Shown: positions 52,597 to 62,094, counted from the stretch's first letter. The stretch is DNA of 64,000 nt from a bacterium (GCA_030690415.1 JAUYGZ010000008.1:100860-164859); one strand, 5' to 3'. A program made the numbers and translations. The notes: generated by a model from the letters alone, not told the origin.

Positions 52597-54360
52597 CTAC
52601 CCCTTCGCACTCACCCGATACTGCTCCCACATTTTGTTCAGCACTCCGCCCGGGTTATTTCTGAGCTGATCAAAGGTGCCCTTTTCTACCACTTCTCCTC
52701 GCTGGAGGACATAGATCATGTCGAAAAGGGGAAGCAAGTGCAAACGGTGGATGGAAGAAACGATACACTGGGACTTGAAATGCTGGAAAAGGTTTTCGTA
52801 GATTTCCCGTTCGTTGATGGTGTCCACGCTACTGGTCGGTTCATCGAGCAAGATGATACTACTGTCCCGCGCCGCGAAAATTCCTCTGGCGAGGGACAAT
52901 CGCTGTTTTTCACCTCCGGAAAGATTAACCCCCTTTTCCTGAATATGAGAATCCAGTCCTTGAGGCAATCGCTCAACGACAGCGTCGAACTTGGCTAGTC
53001 GGACTGCATTGATAACTTCTTCCGTCCGATGACTGATACCAGCCGTGATGTTGTACTCGATACTGTTCTCGAAGATTTCTGGATCCTGAGGGAAGAGCGT
53101 CGTGGTCTGATTGAGGACGGTGAGATCAGGAAAGGACTTTCCGTCTATCAATACTCTTGCGCTATCCGGCGTGTCAAGTTCACGAAGGAGTTTCATCAGA
53201 GTCGTCTTCCCACTCCCACTGGATCCCACCAGAGCGATTCTTTTTCCCCGCTCGAGCGTGAGATCAATATTTTTGAGGTGGTGAACGTGGTTCCGGTCGT
53301 CCTCATAGCGAAAGTTAAGCTCTGTGATCTGTATGCTCTTCCACTTTCTGGGAAGGGAGAGCCTCTTGTGTTTGCGAAAGTACTGCTGATGAGCCTTCAC
53401 GATGGTCTCCGCGCTTCTGACGTGAGTAGAACGAAAAATCAGACCTTCCCACTGCCATGCCACACTGAAAAAGGCATTATTCAGTCGCTCGAGGTACTGG
53501 TAGAGAGCGACGATACTGCCGACAAGGATCGCTTCTCCAAGTTGAATCTGCTGTGAGATATAGATGAGCAAGAGCATCACCATGCCGGTCCTGACAATCA
53601 TATTGGTGCTGAACCATTTCCATTCATTGAGCTTTGCGTTGTGGTAAAAACGATCGAGAATCCTGTTCACCCGGCTTCCCACTTCTGTTTTGGCCAACTT
53701 TTGCAGACGCAGAGTGATAACCGTCGTAATATTCGAAATGTAGTCGAAGAGTGCTGATGATACCTGGTTTTCCTGATCGTTCATGATGCTTTGGTTTCGC
53801 ACCAGAACCTTGTCGAATATCCGCATGGTCAAGACCACCAGAAATCCCACGACGAAGACTAACGAGCCATAAAGGGGGAGGAAGGAGATTATCGCGACAA
53901 AAGCAAAGGCCATTCGTACTATGGTTTCCAAATACTGCCAGCTCCCGTCCGTAAACTCATAGAGCGCCTTCCTAGCCTTGTCGACCTTGTCATAGGTCTC
54001 GCCCGTATGATGATCCCGATGCCACTTAAGCGGAAGGTCCGTCACCTTTTGAAACATCTCCTGGATATAATTTTTTGAAACCACAAAGGCGGTCTTTCGT
54101 TCGATAACCCGAGCCGGTCCATGGAGAATCCAAAAGGCGATGTCAATTCCGAGGAGGAGCAGAATCCAGGGAAGAACTCGCGTAAAGAGGTCAACTCCAC
54201 CCGTCTGAATCAGATTGAATATTTTCGCGACGATCAGTGGCTCCGTCATAGAGATCAGATTCACGACAAAAAACATCAGGTATGTGAGGAGCATCATTGT
54301 TCTCCTGTTGCCAGCGTAGACCCACGCGGTCTTAACAAGATGGAGATAGGGGTTTCGCAC
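52597..54360 (-). CDS. ABC transporter, fused membrane and ATPase domains
   Basis: 587 residues of the ABC exporter type: six membrane helices in ~1-310, then one ATPase domain with Walker A GSSGSGKTTLM, signature LSGGEKQRLSLARG, Walker B SIILLDEPTSS and switch SSIHRLHLL. Works as homodimer or heterodimer; no partner gene is adjacent. Substrate unknown (lipid, peptide or drug). Followed 66 bases later by the SLH nuclease. Confidence 0.92.
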   Translation of the reverse strand: MRNPYLHLVKTAWVYAGNRRTMMLLTYLMFFVVNLISMTEPLIVAKIFNLIQTGGVDLFTRVLPWILLLLGIDIAFWILHGPARVIERKTAFVVSKNYIQEMFQKVTDLPLKWHRDHHTGETYDKVDKARKALYEFTDGSWQYLETIVRMAFAFVAIISFLPLYGSLVFVVGFLVVLTMRIFDKVLVRNQSIMNDQENQVSSALFDYISNITTVITLRLQKLAKTEVGSRVNRILDRFYHNAKLNEWKWFSTNMIVRTGMVMLLLIYISQQIQLGEAILVGSIVALYQYLERLNNAFFSVAWQWEGLIFRSTHVRSAETIVKAHQQYFRKHKRLSLPRKWKSIQITELNFRYEDDRNHVHHLKNIDLTLERGKRIALVGSSGSGKTTLMKLLRELDTPDSARVLIDGKSFPDLTVLNQTTTLFPQDPEIFENSIEYNITAGISHRTEEVINAVRLAKFDAVVERLPQGLDSHIQEKGVNLSGGEKQRLSLARGIFAARDSSIILLDEPTSSVDTINEREIYENLFQHFKSQCIVSSIHRLHLLPLFDMIYVLQRGEVVEKGTFDQLRNNPGGVLNKMWEQYRVSAKG

Positions 54361-54436
54361 AGGAAAAAATCAGAAAATTGCCTTCAGAGTATACATCAGA
54401 ATCTATCGCTGACAGAAAAGCTCACCTGTATAGATG

Positions 54437-55462
54437 CTATTGATGCCTTAACTCCGGCCGAATCTGTCTTTTGTAGCGGGTGAAGGTGTGGGGTATTCCT
54501 GCCCGCTGCTTGCGCTGTTCTTCGATGGGGAGTCTCGCGATTTCTTCGCAAGCATCGCTACAGCAGTTGAAGTGTCTTGAAAAACAGTCCTGACACTGGA
54601 TGAAGAGCAGATTGCAGATCGTGTTTCGGCAATTGGTGTAGTCGTCACAGGGATTCCCACACTGATCGCATTCAGTGAGCACATCCGTGGTAATCGTCTC
54701 AGCGATTCGCTCGTCGAAAACGAAGTTTTTGCCAATAAAGCGAGACCTAAGGCCCTGTTTTTTCACCTCGTGAGCGTACTGGATAATGCCTCCATGGAGT
54801 TGGTTCACATCGCGGAAACCGTGGTGCTTCAGATAAGCACTGGCCTTTTCACAGCGAATGCCACCCGTGCAGTAGAGGAGGACTTTTTTGTCTTCTTTTC
54901 CCCTCAGGGCTTCTTTCACGAGGGGTAATTCTTCCCTGAAGGTATCAGCGTCGGGACAGAGAGCGTTTTCAAATCGGCCTATCCGACTCTCGTAGTGATT
55001 CCTCATATCAACGACCACGGTGTTATCGTCCTCCAGAGCGTCATTGAAAGCTTCAGGATCGAGATGAGTGCCGACATTGGTCACATCGTATTCGTCTTCC
55101 GGCAGGCCATCCGCAACGATTTGATGACGAACCTTGATCGTGAGTTTCCAGAAGGATTCCTCTTCTTCGACCGCAACCTTGAAGGGCATGTCCGTAAATT
55201 CGGGATGGGCGTACAGTTTTCTGACAAAATCATCCCATCGGGGCTCCGGCACACAGATCTGAGCGTTGATACCCTCCTGAGACAGGTAGATCCTGCCCAG
55301 GACACCCAGCTCACTCCATTCGATGAAGAGATGATCTCTCATCTGCTGTGGATCTGCGATGCGAACATAGCGATAAAAGGACAGGGTTCGGCGATTGAAA
55401 TCCTCCTGTGCGATTTGCCGGAGAGCTTGTTCCTTGTTAAGACGGTTGCAAAGACGTGACAT
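54437..55462 (-). CDS. trhO: tRNA uridine(34) hydroxylase TrhO (YceA/rhodanese family)
   Basis: 341 residues from ATG 55462 (MSRLCNRLNK), which aligns with the start of E. coli TrhO; the frame is open further up but crosses the promoter. N-terminal acylphosphatase-like domain (FYRYVRIADPQQMRDHLF, GINAQICVPEP), rhodanese domain (VVDMRNHYESRIGRF) with active Cys in LLYCTGGIRCEKAS, and a C-terminal Cys-rich zinc-like segment (ECDQCGNPCDDYTNC). TrhO makes 5-hydroxyuridine at tRNA wobble positions. Confidence 0.9.
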   Translation of the reverse strand: MSRLCNRLNKEQALRQIAQEDFNRRTLSFYRYVRIADPQQMRDHLFIEWSELGVLGRIYLSQEGINAQICVPEPRWDDFVRKLYAHPEFTDMPFKVAVEEEESFWKLTIKVRHQIVADGLPEDEYDVTNVGTHLDPEAFNDALEDDNTVVVDMRNHYESRIGRFENALCPDADTFREELPLVKEALRGKEDKKVLLYCTGGIRCEKASAYLKHHGFRDVNQLHGGIIQYAHEVKKQGLRSRFIGKNFVFDERIAETITTDVLTECDQCGNPCDDYTNCRNTICNLLFIQCQDCFSRHFNCCSDACEEIARLPIEEQRKQRAGIPHTFTRYKRQIRPELRHQ

Positions 55463-55483
55463 ATTCGCAGAAAGATCAGTCAT

Positions 55484-55512
55484 ATTGTAGAATACAGAGG
55501 GCATTTGAACAA
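55484..55512 (-). promoter_or_regulatory. putative promoter of trhO
   Basis: On the - strand TTGTTC (55512-55507), 17-bp spacer, TACAAT (55489-55484). It supports ATG 55462 as the trhO start and overlaps the start of the divergent acylphosphatase region. Confidence 0.5.
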
Positions 55513-55519
55513 TATCCAG

Positions 55520-55789
55520 ATGAAGCATATCGTTATTCGTGTGGTAGGCCGTGTTCAGGGTGTTTCCTTCAGAGCCCGAACCCGAGACAAGGCCTTGGAA
55601 CTGGGGCTGAGAGGATTCGTCAGGAACGAACCCGATGGCACGGTGCTCATCGAAGCAGAGGGAGATCAAGACTCCTTGAATTCACTTGTTCAGTGGTGTC
55701 ACGAAGGGCCTGACTCCGCGCAAGTGGACTCGGTGATGGTCGACGAAGCGGAGATACAGCACTTCGCTGGCTTTGTGATTCAACGGTAA
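55520..55789 (+). CDS. acyP: acylphosphatase
   Basis: 89 residues from ATG 55520. Full family pattern: VGRVQGVSFRARTRDKALEL with the phosphate-binding Arg, then GLRGFVRNEPDGTVLIEAEG with the catalytic Asn, and a C-terminal FVIQR strand. Hydrolyses acyl phosphates such as carbamoyl or acetyl phosphate. Divergent from trhO. Confidence 0.93.
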   Translation: MKHIVIRVVGRVQGVSFRARTRDKALELGLRGFVRNEPDGTVLIEAEGDQDSLNSLVQWCHEGPDSAQVDSVMVDEAEIQHFAGFVIQR

Positions 55790-55838
55790 TTCACCGATGA
55801 CGCTTTCCTCTACCACGTGTTACGTTCATTCAATTGGG

Positions 55839-56699
55839 TTAGACCAATGTCGGCTGCAGATGAGAATCTCCAGACAACTCATGCTCGTCAATAATGTTCT
55901 CATTCTTGAGAATATTCTTAGAGACTTCAAACTCCACGCCAATTGGGCAGTGATCGCTCCCTAAGACATCGGGTAGAATGAAGGCGTCTTTGACCTGCGC
56001 TTTCAAATTTTCCGAACAGTAAAAATAATCGATCCTCCATCCGACATTCCGCTCACGTGCGCCGGATCTCATGCTCCACCAGGTGTACTGATCTGCTTCA
56101 TCCGGATGGAAAAGTCTAAACGTATCATAAAATCCCGCCGCTTCGAATCGGTCCATCCACTCCCGCTCCATGGGGAGAAAACCTGAAATGTCTTCGTTCT
56201 CTTTGGGGCGGGCTAAGTCAATGGGGTGATGAGCAGTATTGATGTCGCCGCAAATAAGGACCTTTTTTCCGTTTCGAACTTCTTTTTCCACACGTTGTTG
56301 GAATGCCTCATAAAAATCCATTTTGAACTTCAGGCGTTCCGCGTTTTGTTTTCCATTGGGGAAGTAGATATTGAAAAGGATCAGCTCTCCGAATTCCGCC
56401 ACAATGGTGCGGCCTTCCTGATCGAACTTTCCGTCTCCTAAGCCACTGTGGATCTTGCCGGGCTGAAACTTCGTATAAATGGCGGTACCGCTGTAGCCTT
56501 TCTTTCGCTTGGAGTTGCTCCAGTAGGTGAGATAGCCTTCCGGCTTCAACAGCTCTTCGCTGAGCTGCTCCTTTTCGGCCTTGGTCTCCTGCAGGCAGAG
56601 AATATCGGGCTGTTCTTTCCTCAACCACTCCAAAAATCCCTTTCGTTCCGCCGCGCGGATGCCGTTGACGTTCCAAGAGAGGATTTTTAGGTTTTTCAT
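55839..56699 (-). CDS. xthA: exodeoxyribonuclease III
   Basis: 286 residues, EEP fold: ILSWNVNGIRAAERKGFLEW, LCLQETKAE with metal Glu, GYSGTAIYTK, NIYFPNGKQNAERLKFKMDF, CGDINTAHHPIDLARPKENE, and the GSDHCPIGVEFEV end with catalytic Asp-His. AP endonuclease and 3' repair exonuclease of base-excision repair. ~25 extra residues follow the family end. Start overlaps the stop of the DUF559 gene (ATGA). Confidence 0.95.
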   Translation of the reverse strand: MKNLKILSWNVNGIRAAERKGFLEWLRKEQPDILCLQETKAEKEQLSEELLKPEGYLTYWSNSKRKKGYSGTAIYTKFQPGKIHSGLGDGKFDQEGRTIVAEFGELILFNIYFPNGKQNAERLKFKMDFYEAFQQRVEKEVRNGKKVLICGDINTAHHPIDLARPKENEDISGFLPMEREWMDRFEAAGFYDTFRLFHPDEADQYTWWSMRSGARERNVGWRIDYFYCSENLKAQVKDAFILPDVLGSDHCPIGVEFEVSKNILKNENIIDEHELSGDSHLQPTLV

Positions 56700-57085
56700 A
56701 GTGCTTCATTGACTGCTCCCAATGTATCAAAACTCTCTTCATTCCCAAACACTTCATGATACAGACGTTCGAGGACTCCATCGAGGCTCGAAAAGATTTC
56801 CTTATTCCAAAATCTTACAACCTTATATCCCATTGATTTGAGATATTCCGTTCGAATCTGATCATACTCTTCCTGGGTCTTTTCCGCATGATGACTACCA
56901 TCCACTTCTACGATTACTTTCCGTTCATGGCTCACAAAATCAACAAAGTAGGGGCCAAGTGGCTCCTGACGCTTGAATTTCACTCCATAGAATCCTCTGG
57001 ATCGAAGATGATACCAGAGTCTTGATTCAGCCTCTGTCTGTCTCTTTCTGAGGGATCTGGCTCGCTTGGTGATGGGGTGGATCAT
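56696..57085 (-). CDS. DUF559 endonuclease-domain protein (Vsr-like fold)
   Basis: 129 residues: RARSLRKRQTEAESRLWYHL, FKRQEPLGPYFVDFVSHERK, VIVEVDGSHHAEKTQEEYD, and YKVVRFWNKEI. The D...E-V-D arrangement is that of the PD-(D/E)XK DUF559 family related to Vsr. The actual role is unknown. The stop/start overlap with xthA (ATGA) suggests joint expression, hence possibly repair. Confidence 0.88.
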   Translation of the reverse strand: MIHPITKRARSLRKRQTEAESRLWYHLRSRGFYGVKFKRQEPLGPYFVDFVSHERKVIVEVDGSHHAEKTQEEYDQIRTEYLKSMGYKVVRFWNKEIFSSLDGVLERLYHEVFGNEESFDTLGAVNEAL

Positions 57086-57105
57086 GGTTTGATTGTGTTA
57101 TTTTT

Positions 57106-57242
57106 CCCCTCCACGGCCTCAACCTATCCTTCTCCAGAGGAGAAGGGATCAGTTGTTCTCCGACTCTTTTTATATATAAATGGTGCGGTGCTCTATTGGT
57201 TCTCTCTCCGAAGGAGAGAGGTAGAGTGAGTCCGTGGAGGGG
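57106..57242. repeat. 137-bp structured element with terminal inverted repeats and two internal hairpins
   Basis: Ends CCCCTCCACGG (57106-57116) and CCGTGGAGGGG (57232-57242) are exact inverted repeats. Inside are CCTTCTCC-AGA-GGAGAAGG (57128-57146) and CTCTCTCC-GAA-GGAGAGAG (57202-57220). It fills the gap between the DUF559 and YdcF-like genes. Confidence 0.75.
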
Positions 57243-57246
57243 ATTC

Positions 57247-57825
57247 CTACCCCTTCTCCATCCACCCCCAGGCGAGCCAGTACCAGGCGTAAGCCAGGTA
57301 TTCTCTCAGGAGCCGCTCGTTGCTGTTGGGCTTCGTGGATTGGGCGGGGATAAGGCGATTCGTTGGAATTCCCAGACGATCCGCGGTCATTTTCACTCGG
57401 GCCAGATGGAAGTCGTTGCTCACCATGTCAACCATCTCGCATTCTTCGAGCAGTGGCTTGCTGTAGAGCAGGTTTTGATAGGTGCTGGTACTTTTTGTTT
57501 CAAGGACCAAGAGGCTTTCATCGATTCCGTTTTCAACCAGCAGTTCTTTCATCACCTCGGCCTCTGATTTTTTCTGATCGACCGTTCCTCCTGATAAAAT
57601 GACCTTTTGATCTGAGATCAGGTGAACTGCCGTGTTGATACGTTCCCTCATCATAAGGTCCGGACTGTTATTATTAAGGACTTTCGCCCCGAGGACCATG
57701 AGACAATCGGCGGCGGTTTTGTTCTCCCAGCCGGAATCAAAGAAGTTCACCTGATAGACCGGGTACCCAAAAACGATGAATGGGGTCGCGAGAATGCCGA
57801 GGATGAAGCTGGTCACGGGTTTCAT
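57247..57825 (-). CDS. YdcF/SanA-like (DUF218) protein
   Basis: 192 residues. One N-terminal hydrophobic helix (~5-24), then the DUF218 domain: CLMVLGAKVLNNNSPDLMMR, ERINTAVHLI, KVILSGGTVDQKKSEAEVMK, ETKSTSTYQNLLYSKPLL, MVSNDFHLARVKMTADRLG. Members are membrane-bound envelope proteins (ElyC, SanA) of unclear enzymology. Adjacent to, and slightly overlapping, the structured element at 57106-57242. Confidence 0.85.
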   Translation of the reverse strand: MKPVTSFILGILATPFIVFGYPVYQVNFFDSGWENKTAADCLMVLGAKVLNNNSPDLMMRERINTAVHLISDQKVILSGGTVDQKKSEAEVMKELLVENGIDESLLVLETKSTSTYQNLLYSKPLLEECEMVDMVSNDFHLARVKMTADRLGIPTNRLIPAQSTKPNSNERLLREYLAYAWYWLAWGWMEKG

Positions 57826-57870
57826 ATGTCAAAAAAGCATCCGGAGTATACGGGACTTGTCGGAACCGTA

Positions 57871-58467
57871 CTAGGCCGCAAGAGCATAAATTTGTTCTCT
57901 GACCTTTCCTTGTCGAATGGAAATGACCTGGGCCTCCGGAAGATAGGCCTTTGAGACTCGAAACAGCATTCGATAGTTGTTGGCATCCGTCACATGGGTG
58001 TCTTCATCGATCTGATAAGAGCTGTCTCCGCTTTGGATGGAATCAAAAATATCCTCTCCAGCTGTAAGTACCATACCGATCTTTTTGCCTAATCCAATGA
58101 CTGAAAGCTGGCTGGTCTCCATCATAAGGTGATAGGGGAGCTGATCACGATCGCAGAGCTGTTCCAACCGTTTATCGAGAGCTTGCATCACTCTGGCTCC
58201 AATCCCATGACCGCGGAACTTCGGATTCACGATGCGGTGAGTAATATTCACAAGACCCTCTACCTCCGTCCACATAAAGTGGAACACATCAATGTTGTTT
58301 TGTGATAGCAGAGCGGAAAAACTGCCATCCACCATGGGGACAAAACGAAATTCATAGCCGTTGCCAAGCTGTATTCTCTGGAACTCAGTACCGGAAGAGA
58401 TGGTCACCGTCATGATGTCCCAGTGCTGAACACCGGGAAACTCGAAAGCGGATTTTGTTTTTTCCAT
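57871..58467 (-). CDS. GNAT-family N-acetyltransferase
   Basis: 198 residues. The acetyl-CoA-binding motif is clear: NITHRIVNPKFRGHGIGARV (R-G-H-G-I-G) followed by helix MQALDKRLEQLC. The N-terminal half supplies strands (FRFVPMVDGSFSALL). C-terminal ~80 residues show no further motif. Acceptor unknown. The start could also be the Met at residue 19 (IMTVTISSG). Confidence 0.8.
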   Translation of the reverse strand: MEKTKSAFEFPGVQHWDIMTVTISSGTEFQRIQLGNGYEFRFVPMVDGSFSALLSQNNIDVFHFMWTEVEGLVNITHRIVNPKFRGHGIGARVMQALDKRLEQLCDRDQLPYHLMMETSQLSVIGLGKKIGMVLTAGEDIFDSIQSGDSSYQIDEDTHVTDANNYRMLFRVSKAYLPEAQVISIRQGKVREQIYALAA

Positions 58468-58612
58468 TTTTTTGTTTTGGTTGTTCTCATCCGAACTTCA
58501 CATGAAGTGGAGGATGATCAGATCAGTATAGCAGAAATGCTCCTCAACCGCAAATTGCGCAATTGGATGTATCCCCGTACACTATTTAAGCTTTTCCCTA
58601 AGAGCTTGATTT

Positions 58613-58647
58613 CTCTGAACTCTTAACTCTTAACTCTCAACCCTGAA
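58613..58647 (+). repeat. 7-bp repeat array (5 units) directly upstream of smpB
   Basis: CTCTGAA, CTCTTAA, CTCTTAA, CTCTCAA, CCCTGAA, ending 6 bases before ATG 58654, so the array fills the 5' leader of smpB. Confidence 0.9.
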
Positions 58648-58653
58648 CCGACC

Positions 58654-59097
58654 ATGAAAACCCTTTCCACGAATAAAAAAGCGTATTTTAACTACGAAGT
58701 CCTTGAGGAGATCCTCGCGGGCATGAAGCTCGAGGGACGTGAAATCAAGTCTTTGAGGAATCAAAAACCCAGTTTTGCCGGCAGTTTTGTCACGATTGTG
58801 CAGGGAAAACCGATTTTGAATGATCTGAATATTCCCCGGTACCGGTATGACGCTTCACCGGATTACAGCCCAAAGCGGAAGCGCCTCATTTTGATGAAAA
58901 AGTCAGAAATCGAGCGGATTGAAGGCAAAATGAAGGAGAAGGGGGTCACCCTGGTGCCCCTTGAAATTCTCCTTGATCGTCAGTGGGCGAAGATCAGGAT
59001 CGGACTCGTTCGGGGAAAGAAACAGTATGACAAAAGACAGGTCATCAAAGACCGTGAGGAGAAACGGAGTATGAAGCGGATACTGAAGAGGTACTAA
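58654..59097 (+). CDS. smpB: SsrA-binding protein SmpB
   Basis: 147 residues: STNKKAYFNYEVLEEILAGM, LEGREIKSLRNQKPSFAGSF, GKPILNDLNIPRY, KRLILMKKSEIERIEGKM, TLVPLEILLDRQWAKIRIGL, and the basic tail GKKQYDKRQVIKDREEKRSM. SmpB binds tmRNA for ribosome rescue. No tmRNA gene is recognised in the window. The leader consists of 7-bp repeats and contains no Shine-Dalgarno. Confidence 0.92.
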   Translation: MKTLSTNKKAYFNYEVLEEILAGMKLEGREIKSLRNQKPSFAGSFVTIVQGKPILNDLNIPRYRYDASPDYSPKRKRLILMKKSEIERIEGKMKEKGVTLVPLEILLDRQWAKIRIGLVRGKKQYDKRQVIKDREEKRSMKRILKRY

Positions 59098-59176
59098 AAA
59101 AACTCACCCCCCCCTCGCTTAACGCTCTTTCCCCCTCTCTTCCGAAGAGGGGGGGACTAAGGGGGTGAGTTTTTTT
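59096..59176. terminator. large bidirectional terminator between smpB and asnS
   Basis: Perfect 16-bp outer stem AAAAAAACTCACCCCC / GGGGGTGAGTTTTTTT (59096-59111, 59161-59176) gives U-runs on both strands; an inner stem CCCCCTCT / AGAGGGGG adds to it. It starts within the smpB stop codon and ends ~40 bases from the asnS stop. Confidence 0.85.
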
Positions 59177-59217
59177 ACCGTTCCGCAACGACACCCTGTT
59201 TCGGCAATGAGTCCTGT

Positions 59218-60501
59218 TTACGGTTCAAGTCTGTTCATCAGCCGTGGAAAAGGAATCGTCTCCCGTACATGCTGAAGCCCACAGACCCAGCCCACAATGC
59301 GCTCCAGACCGTAGCCAAAGCCCGCGTGAGGCACGGAACCATAACGTCGAAGATCGAGGTACCATTCCAGACCTTTTTCAGGAACGTGATGCTCCGCCAT
59401 CCATTGCTTGAGCAGGACTAGGTCTTCTTCTCTCTGGGAGCCGCCTATGATCTCTCCATATCCCTCCGGCGCGAGCAGATCAGCGCAAAGGCATCGTTGA
59501 CCGCTTTCGTCTCGCTTCATGTAAAAGGCTTTGACCTTGGAAGGGTAATGGGTGACGAAAATGGGCTGATCGTATTTTTTCGTAAGGATCGTCTCATCAT
59601 CACCTCCCAAATCGTGGTCTTCCTGAATATCCGAGCCCATTTCCCGGAGCTCAGCCACCGCTTCCGCGTGGGTTTTGCGGATGAAAGGTCCTTGAATTTT
59701 TTTCAATGGCTCCAAATCCCGCTCGAGAGTCGTGAGCTCCTTCACTTTGTTTTCCAAAACCCTCTTGAGAATGTGCAATATCAGCGCTTCCTCTATCTGT
59801 AAGATACCTTCCAGGTCACAGTAGGCCACTTCCGCGTCCATCATCCAAAACTCGGTCAGATGCCTTCTGGTCTTTGACTTCTCTGAGCGGAAAACAGGAC
59901 CAAAATCGAAGCCACGTCCACAGCTCATGACTGCGGCCTCCAGGTAGAGCTGACCTGATTGGGAAAGATAGGCCGGCTCACCGAAGTAGTCGATGGAAAA
60001 AAGCTCTGTACTCCCTTCGCAGGCATTATTGGAGAGAATAGGGGTGTCGATCTTGATAAAACCATTCTCGTGGAAATACTCAAATGTAGCCCGAATAATC
60101 TCGTCCCGAACGCGTTGAATCGCGAGCTGCTTCTCTGAGCGTAACCAGAGGTGTCGATTATCGAGGAGAAAGTCAGGGCCGTGTTCCTTTTTTCCAATGG
60201 GGTATTCTTCTGCGATTTGAACAATCTCGATATTCTTCACCTGAATCTCAAAGACCTCAGGATTTTTGGGGTGTTGGGTGATCACTCCCGTGACGCGAAC
60301 CGAAGACTCGATGGTCAACTCTTCGGCCTTTTTCATCACCTCTTCGCCGGCGCTTGTTTCGACCACTCCTTGCATGGTTCCGCTCCCATCGCGTAACTGA
60401 AGGAAGTAAATTTTCCCTGATCCGCGCTTGTTGTACATCCATCCCTGGATGATGACACTTTGTCCAACCTGGGCTTTTGCTTGAGAGATGGAGAAGGACA
60501 T
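59218..60501 (-). CDS. asnS: asparaginyl-tRNA synthetase
   Basis: 427 residues, class IIb. OB-fold N-terminal domain (VIIQGWMYNKRGSGKIYFLQ, LRDGSGTMQGVV). Catalytic motifs: motif 2 FGPVFRSEKSKTRRHLTEFW, CADLLAPEGYGEIIGGSQRE, motif 3 GSVPHAGFGYGLERIV. The sequence after motif 2 and the GEIIGGSQRE segment favour AsnRS over AspRS. The genome may thus charge tRNA-Asn directly. Confidence 0.93.
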   Translation of the reverse strand: MSFSISQAKAQVGQSVIIQGWMYNKRGSGKIYFLQLRDGSGTMQGVVETSAGEEVMKKAEELTIESSVRVTGVITQHPKNPEVFEIQVKNIEIVQIAEEYPIGKKEHGPDFLLDNRHLWLRSEKQLAIQRVRDEIIRATFEYFHENGFIKIDTPILSNNACEGSTELFSIDYFGEPAYLSQSGQLYLEAAVMSCGRGFDFGPVFRSEKSKTRRHLTEFWMMDAEVAYCDLEGILQIEEALILHILKRVLENKVKELTTLERDLEPLKKIQGPFIRKTHAEAVAELREMGSDIQEDHDLGGDDETILTKKYDQPIFVTHYPSKVKAFYMKRDESGQRCLCADLLAPEGYGEIIGGSQREEDLVLLKQWMAEHHVPEKGLEWYLDLRRYGSVPHAGFGYGLERIVGWVCGLQHVRETIPFPRLMNRLEP

Positions 60502-60520
60502 AGAAAAGAAGATGAAAGGA

Positions 60521-60811
60521 TTAGTTCGAATCTGCTGCTGAAAGGAGCTTTGAGATGAAATTTCGAAGACGAGACAGGAGTCCTGAACTTTTTTCTGCTT
60601 CCGGAAAACAAGCCTTATTCACGGGACAGAGTTGATCCGGAGTGATGGGATATTGTTTTCCAATAGCTTCCCGGAGAGCTCTCTCAGCATCAGATATTGA
60701 TTTAAACAGCCTTGAAAGCTTTTGAGACTCTTCGTCACTCAACAATCGTCGTCTCTTCCGAGCCTGATTTGACACTTTTCCTTCTTCGCTATTGACGACT
60801 GATTTAAGCAT
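60521..60811 (-). CDS. small hypothetical protein between asnS and eno
   Basis: 96 residues: basic N-terminus (NQARKRRRLLSDEES), helical centre (KLSRLFKSISDAERALREAI), a LCPVNKACFP pair of Cys, and an amphipathic C-terminal helix (LLSRLRNFISKLLSAADS). No family recognised. Spaced 1 base from the eno stop and 19 from the asnS start, so it is part of the same - strand unit. Confidence 0.6.
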   Translation of the reverse strand: MLKSVVNSEEGKVSNQARKRRRLLSDEESQKLSRLFKSISDAERALREAIGKQYPITPDQLCPVNKACFPEAEKSSGLLSRLRNFISKLLSAADSN

Positions 60812-60812
60812 T

Positions 60813-62054
60813 TTATCGGGTAATAAGCTGTTCTTCTATCCGCAGCAGCTGATTGTACTTGCAAATCCTTTCTCCACGGCTCAGGCTTCCCGTCTTGATC
60901 TGACCGGTATTCAGTCCAACTGCTAAATCCGCGATCGTAGTGTCTTCCGTCTCACCGCTGCGGTGCGAAACAACGGCCTTCATGCCATTTTTCTGAGCTA
61001 ACTGGATAGCGTCGATCGTCTCACTCAGAGTTCCAATCTGGTTTAATTTGACGAGAATGGCGTTACAGGCCTTCATATCGATGGCTTTCTGCAGTCGTTT
61101 AACATTGGTGACCAACAAGTCGTCTCCGACGATCTGAATCTTATCCCCCAGTCTTTCGGTCATTTTTACCCAGCCCTCCCAGTCATCCTCATGAAGGGGG
61201 TCCTCAATGGATACAATGGGGTATTTGTCACACAAATAAGCATAATAGTCGATGAGCTGGTCGGCAGTCGTGCTCTCATTTTCGATGACATACCGCGTTT
61301 TTTCACCGTCATAAAACTCGCTCGCCGCTGCGTCCAGAGCAAACTCCATCTGCTCCTCATGGCCCGCGGCTTTGCTGGCTTCCCACATCAGCCCTAGAGC
61401 TTCTTCGTGCGTACGAAGGTCTGGAGCAAAACCACCTTCGTCGCCGACGGATGTGGAGAGGTTTTTTTCCTGAAGAATCCTTTTCAGGTGATGAAAGACT
61501 TCCGTCCCGACCCGGAGGTTTTCGGAAAAAGATTCCGCCTTCGGGAAGAGCATAAATTCCTGGATGTCCAGCGTATTGTCGGCGTGTCGTCCTCCGTTGA
61601 TGACGTTCATCATGGGGCGGGGGATGGACAAGTGTTCTGTCTGCGAAATGTCGGCGAGATACCGGTACAGCGGCTTCTGCTGAGACGCTGCACTGAGGTG
61701 AGCATAGGCGAGAGAGACGCCTAAGATGGCATTAGCTCCCAGTCGAGACTTGTTTTCCGTCCCATCGAGATCAATCAGCTTCTGATCCAGCTCGAGCTGT
61801 TGGCCCAGCTCCATGCCGAGGACTGCCTGGGTGATCTCGGTATTGGCGTTGTGAACAGCCTTTAGGACTCCCTTACCCAGATAAACGCTCTCGTCCTTGT
61901 CCCGCAGCTCAACCGCTTCGTGGGCTCCCGTGGATGCGCCGCTGGGAACGATGGCTCTGGCCATCAGGTCTCCTGATGAGAGCTCAACCTCAAGCGTGGG
62001 ATTGCCACGGCTATCGAGGACTTGTCGGGCGTGGACTTGAGTAAGAGTGGACAT
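60813..62054 (-). CDS. eno: enolase
   Basis: 413 residues from ATG 62054 ([20 protein letters not shown]); the frame upstream overlaps the 62095 gene and is rejected. Motifs: [97 protein letters not shown]. Interconverts 2-phosphoglycerate and PEP. With ppdK just upstream it forms a lower-glycolysis pair. Confidence 0.97.
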   Translation of the reverse strand: MSTLTQVHARQVLDSRGNPTLEVELSSGDLMARAIVPSGASTGAHEAVELRDKDESVYLGKGVLKAVHNANTEITQAVLGMELGQQLELDQKLIDLDGTENKSRLGANAILGVSLAYAHLSAASQQKPLYRYLADISQTEHLSIPRPMMNVINGGRHADNTLDIQEFMLFPKAESFSENLRVGTEVFHHLKRILQEKNLSTSVGDEGGFAPDLRTHEEALGLMWEASKAAGHEEQMEFALDAAASEFYDGEKTRYVIENESTTADQLIDYYAYLCDKYPIVSIEDPLHEDDWEGWVKMTERLGDKIQIVGDDLLVTNVKRLQKAIDMKACNAILVKLNQIGTLSETIDAIQLAQKNGMKAVVSHRSGETEDTTIADLAVGLNTGQIKTGSLSRGERICKYNQLLRIEEQLITR

Positions 62055-62094
62055 GGGAGATGAAGAATGAAGGAAATGATAAAGAGAGTGCTGA

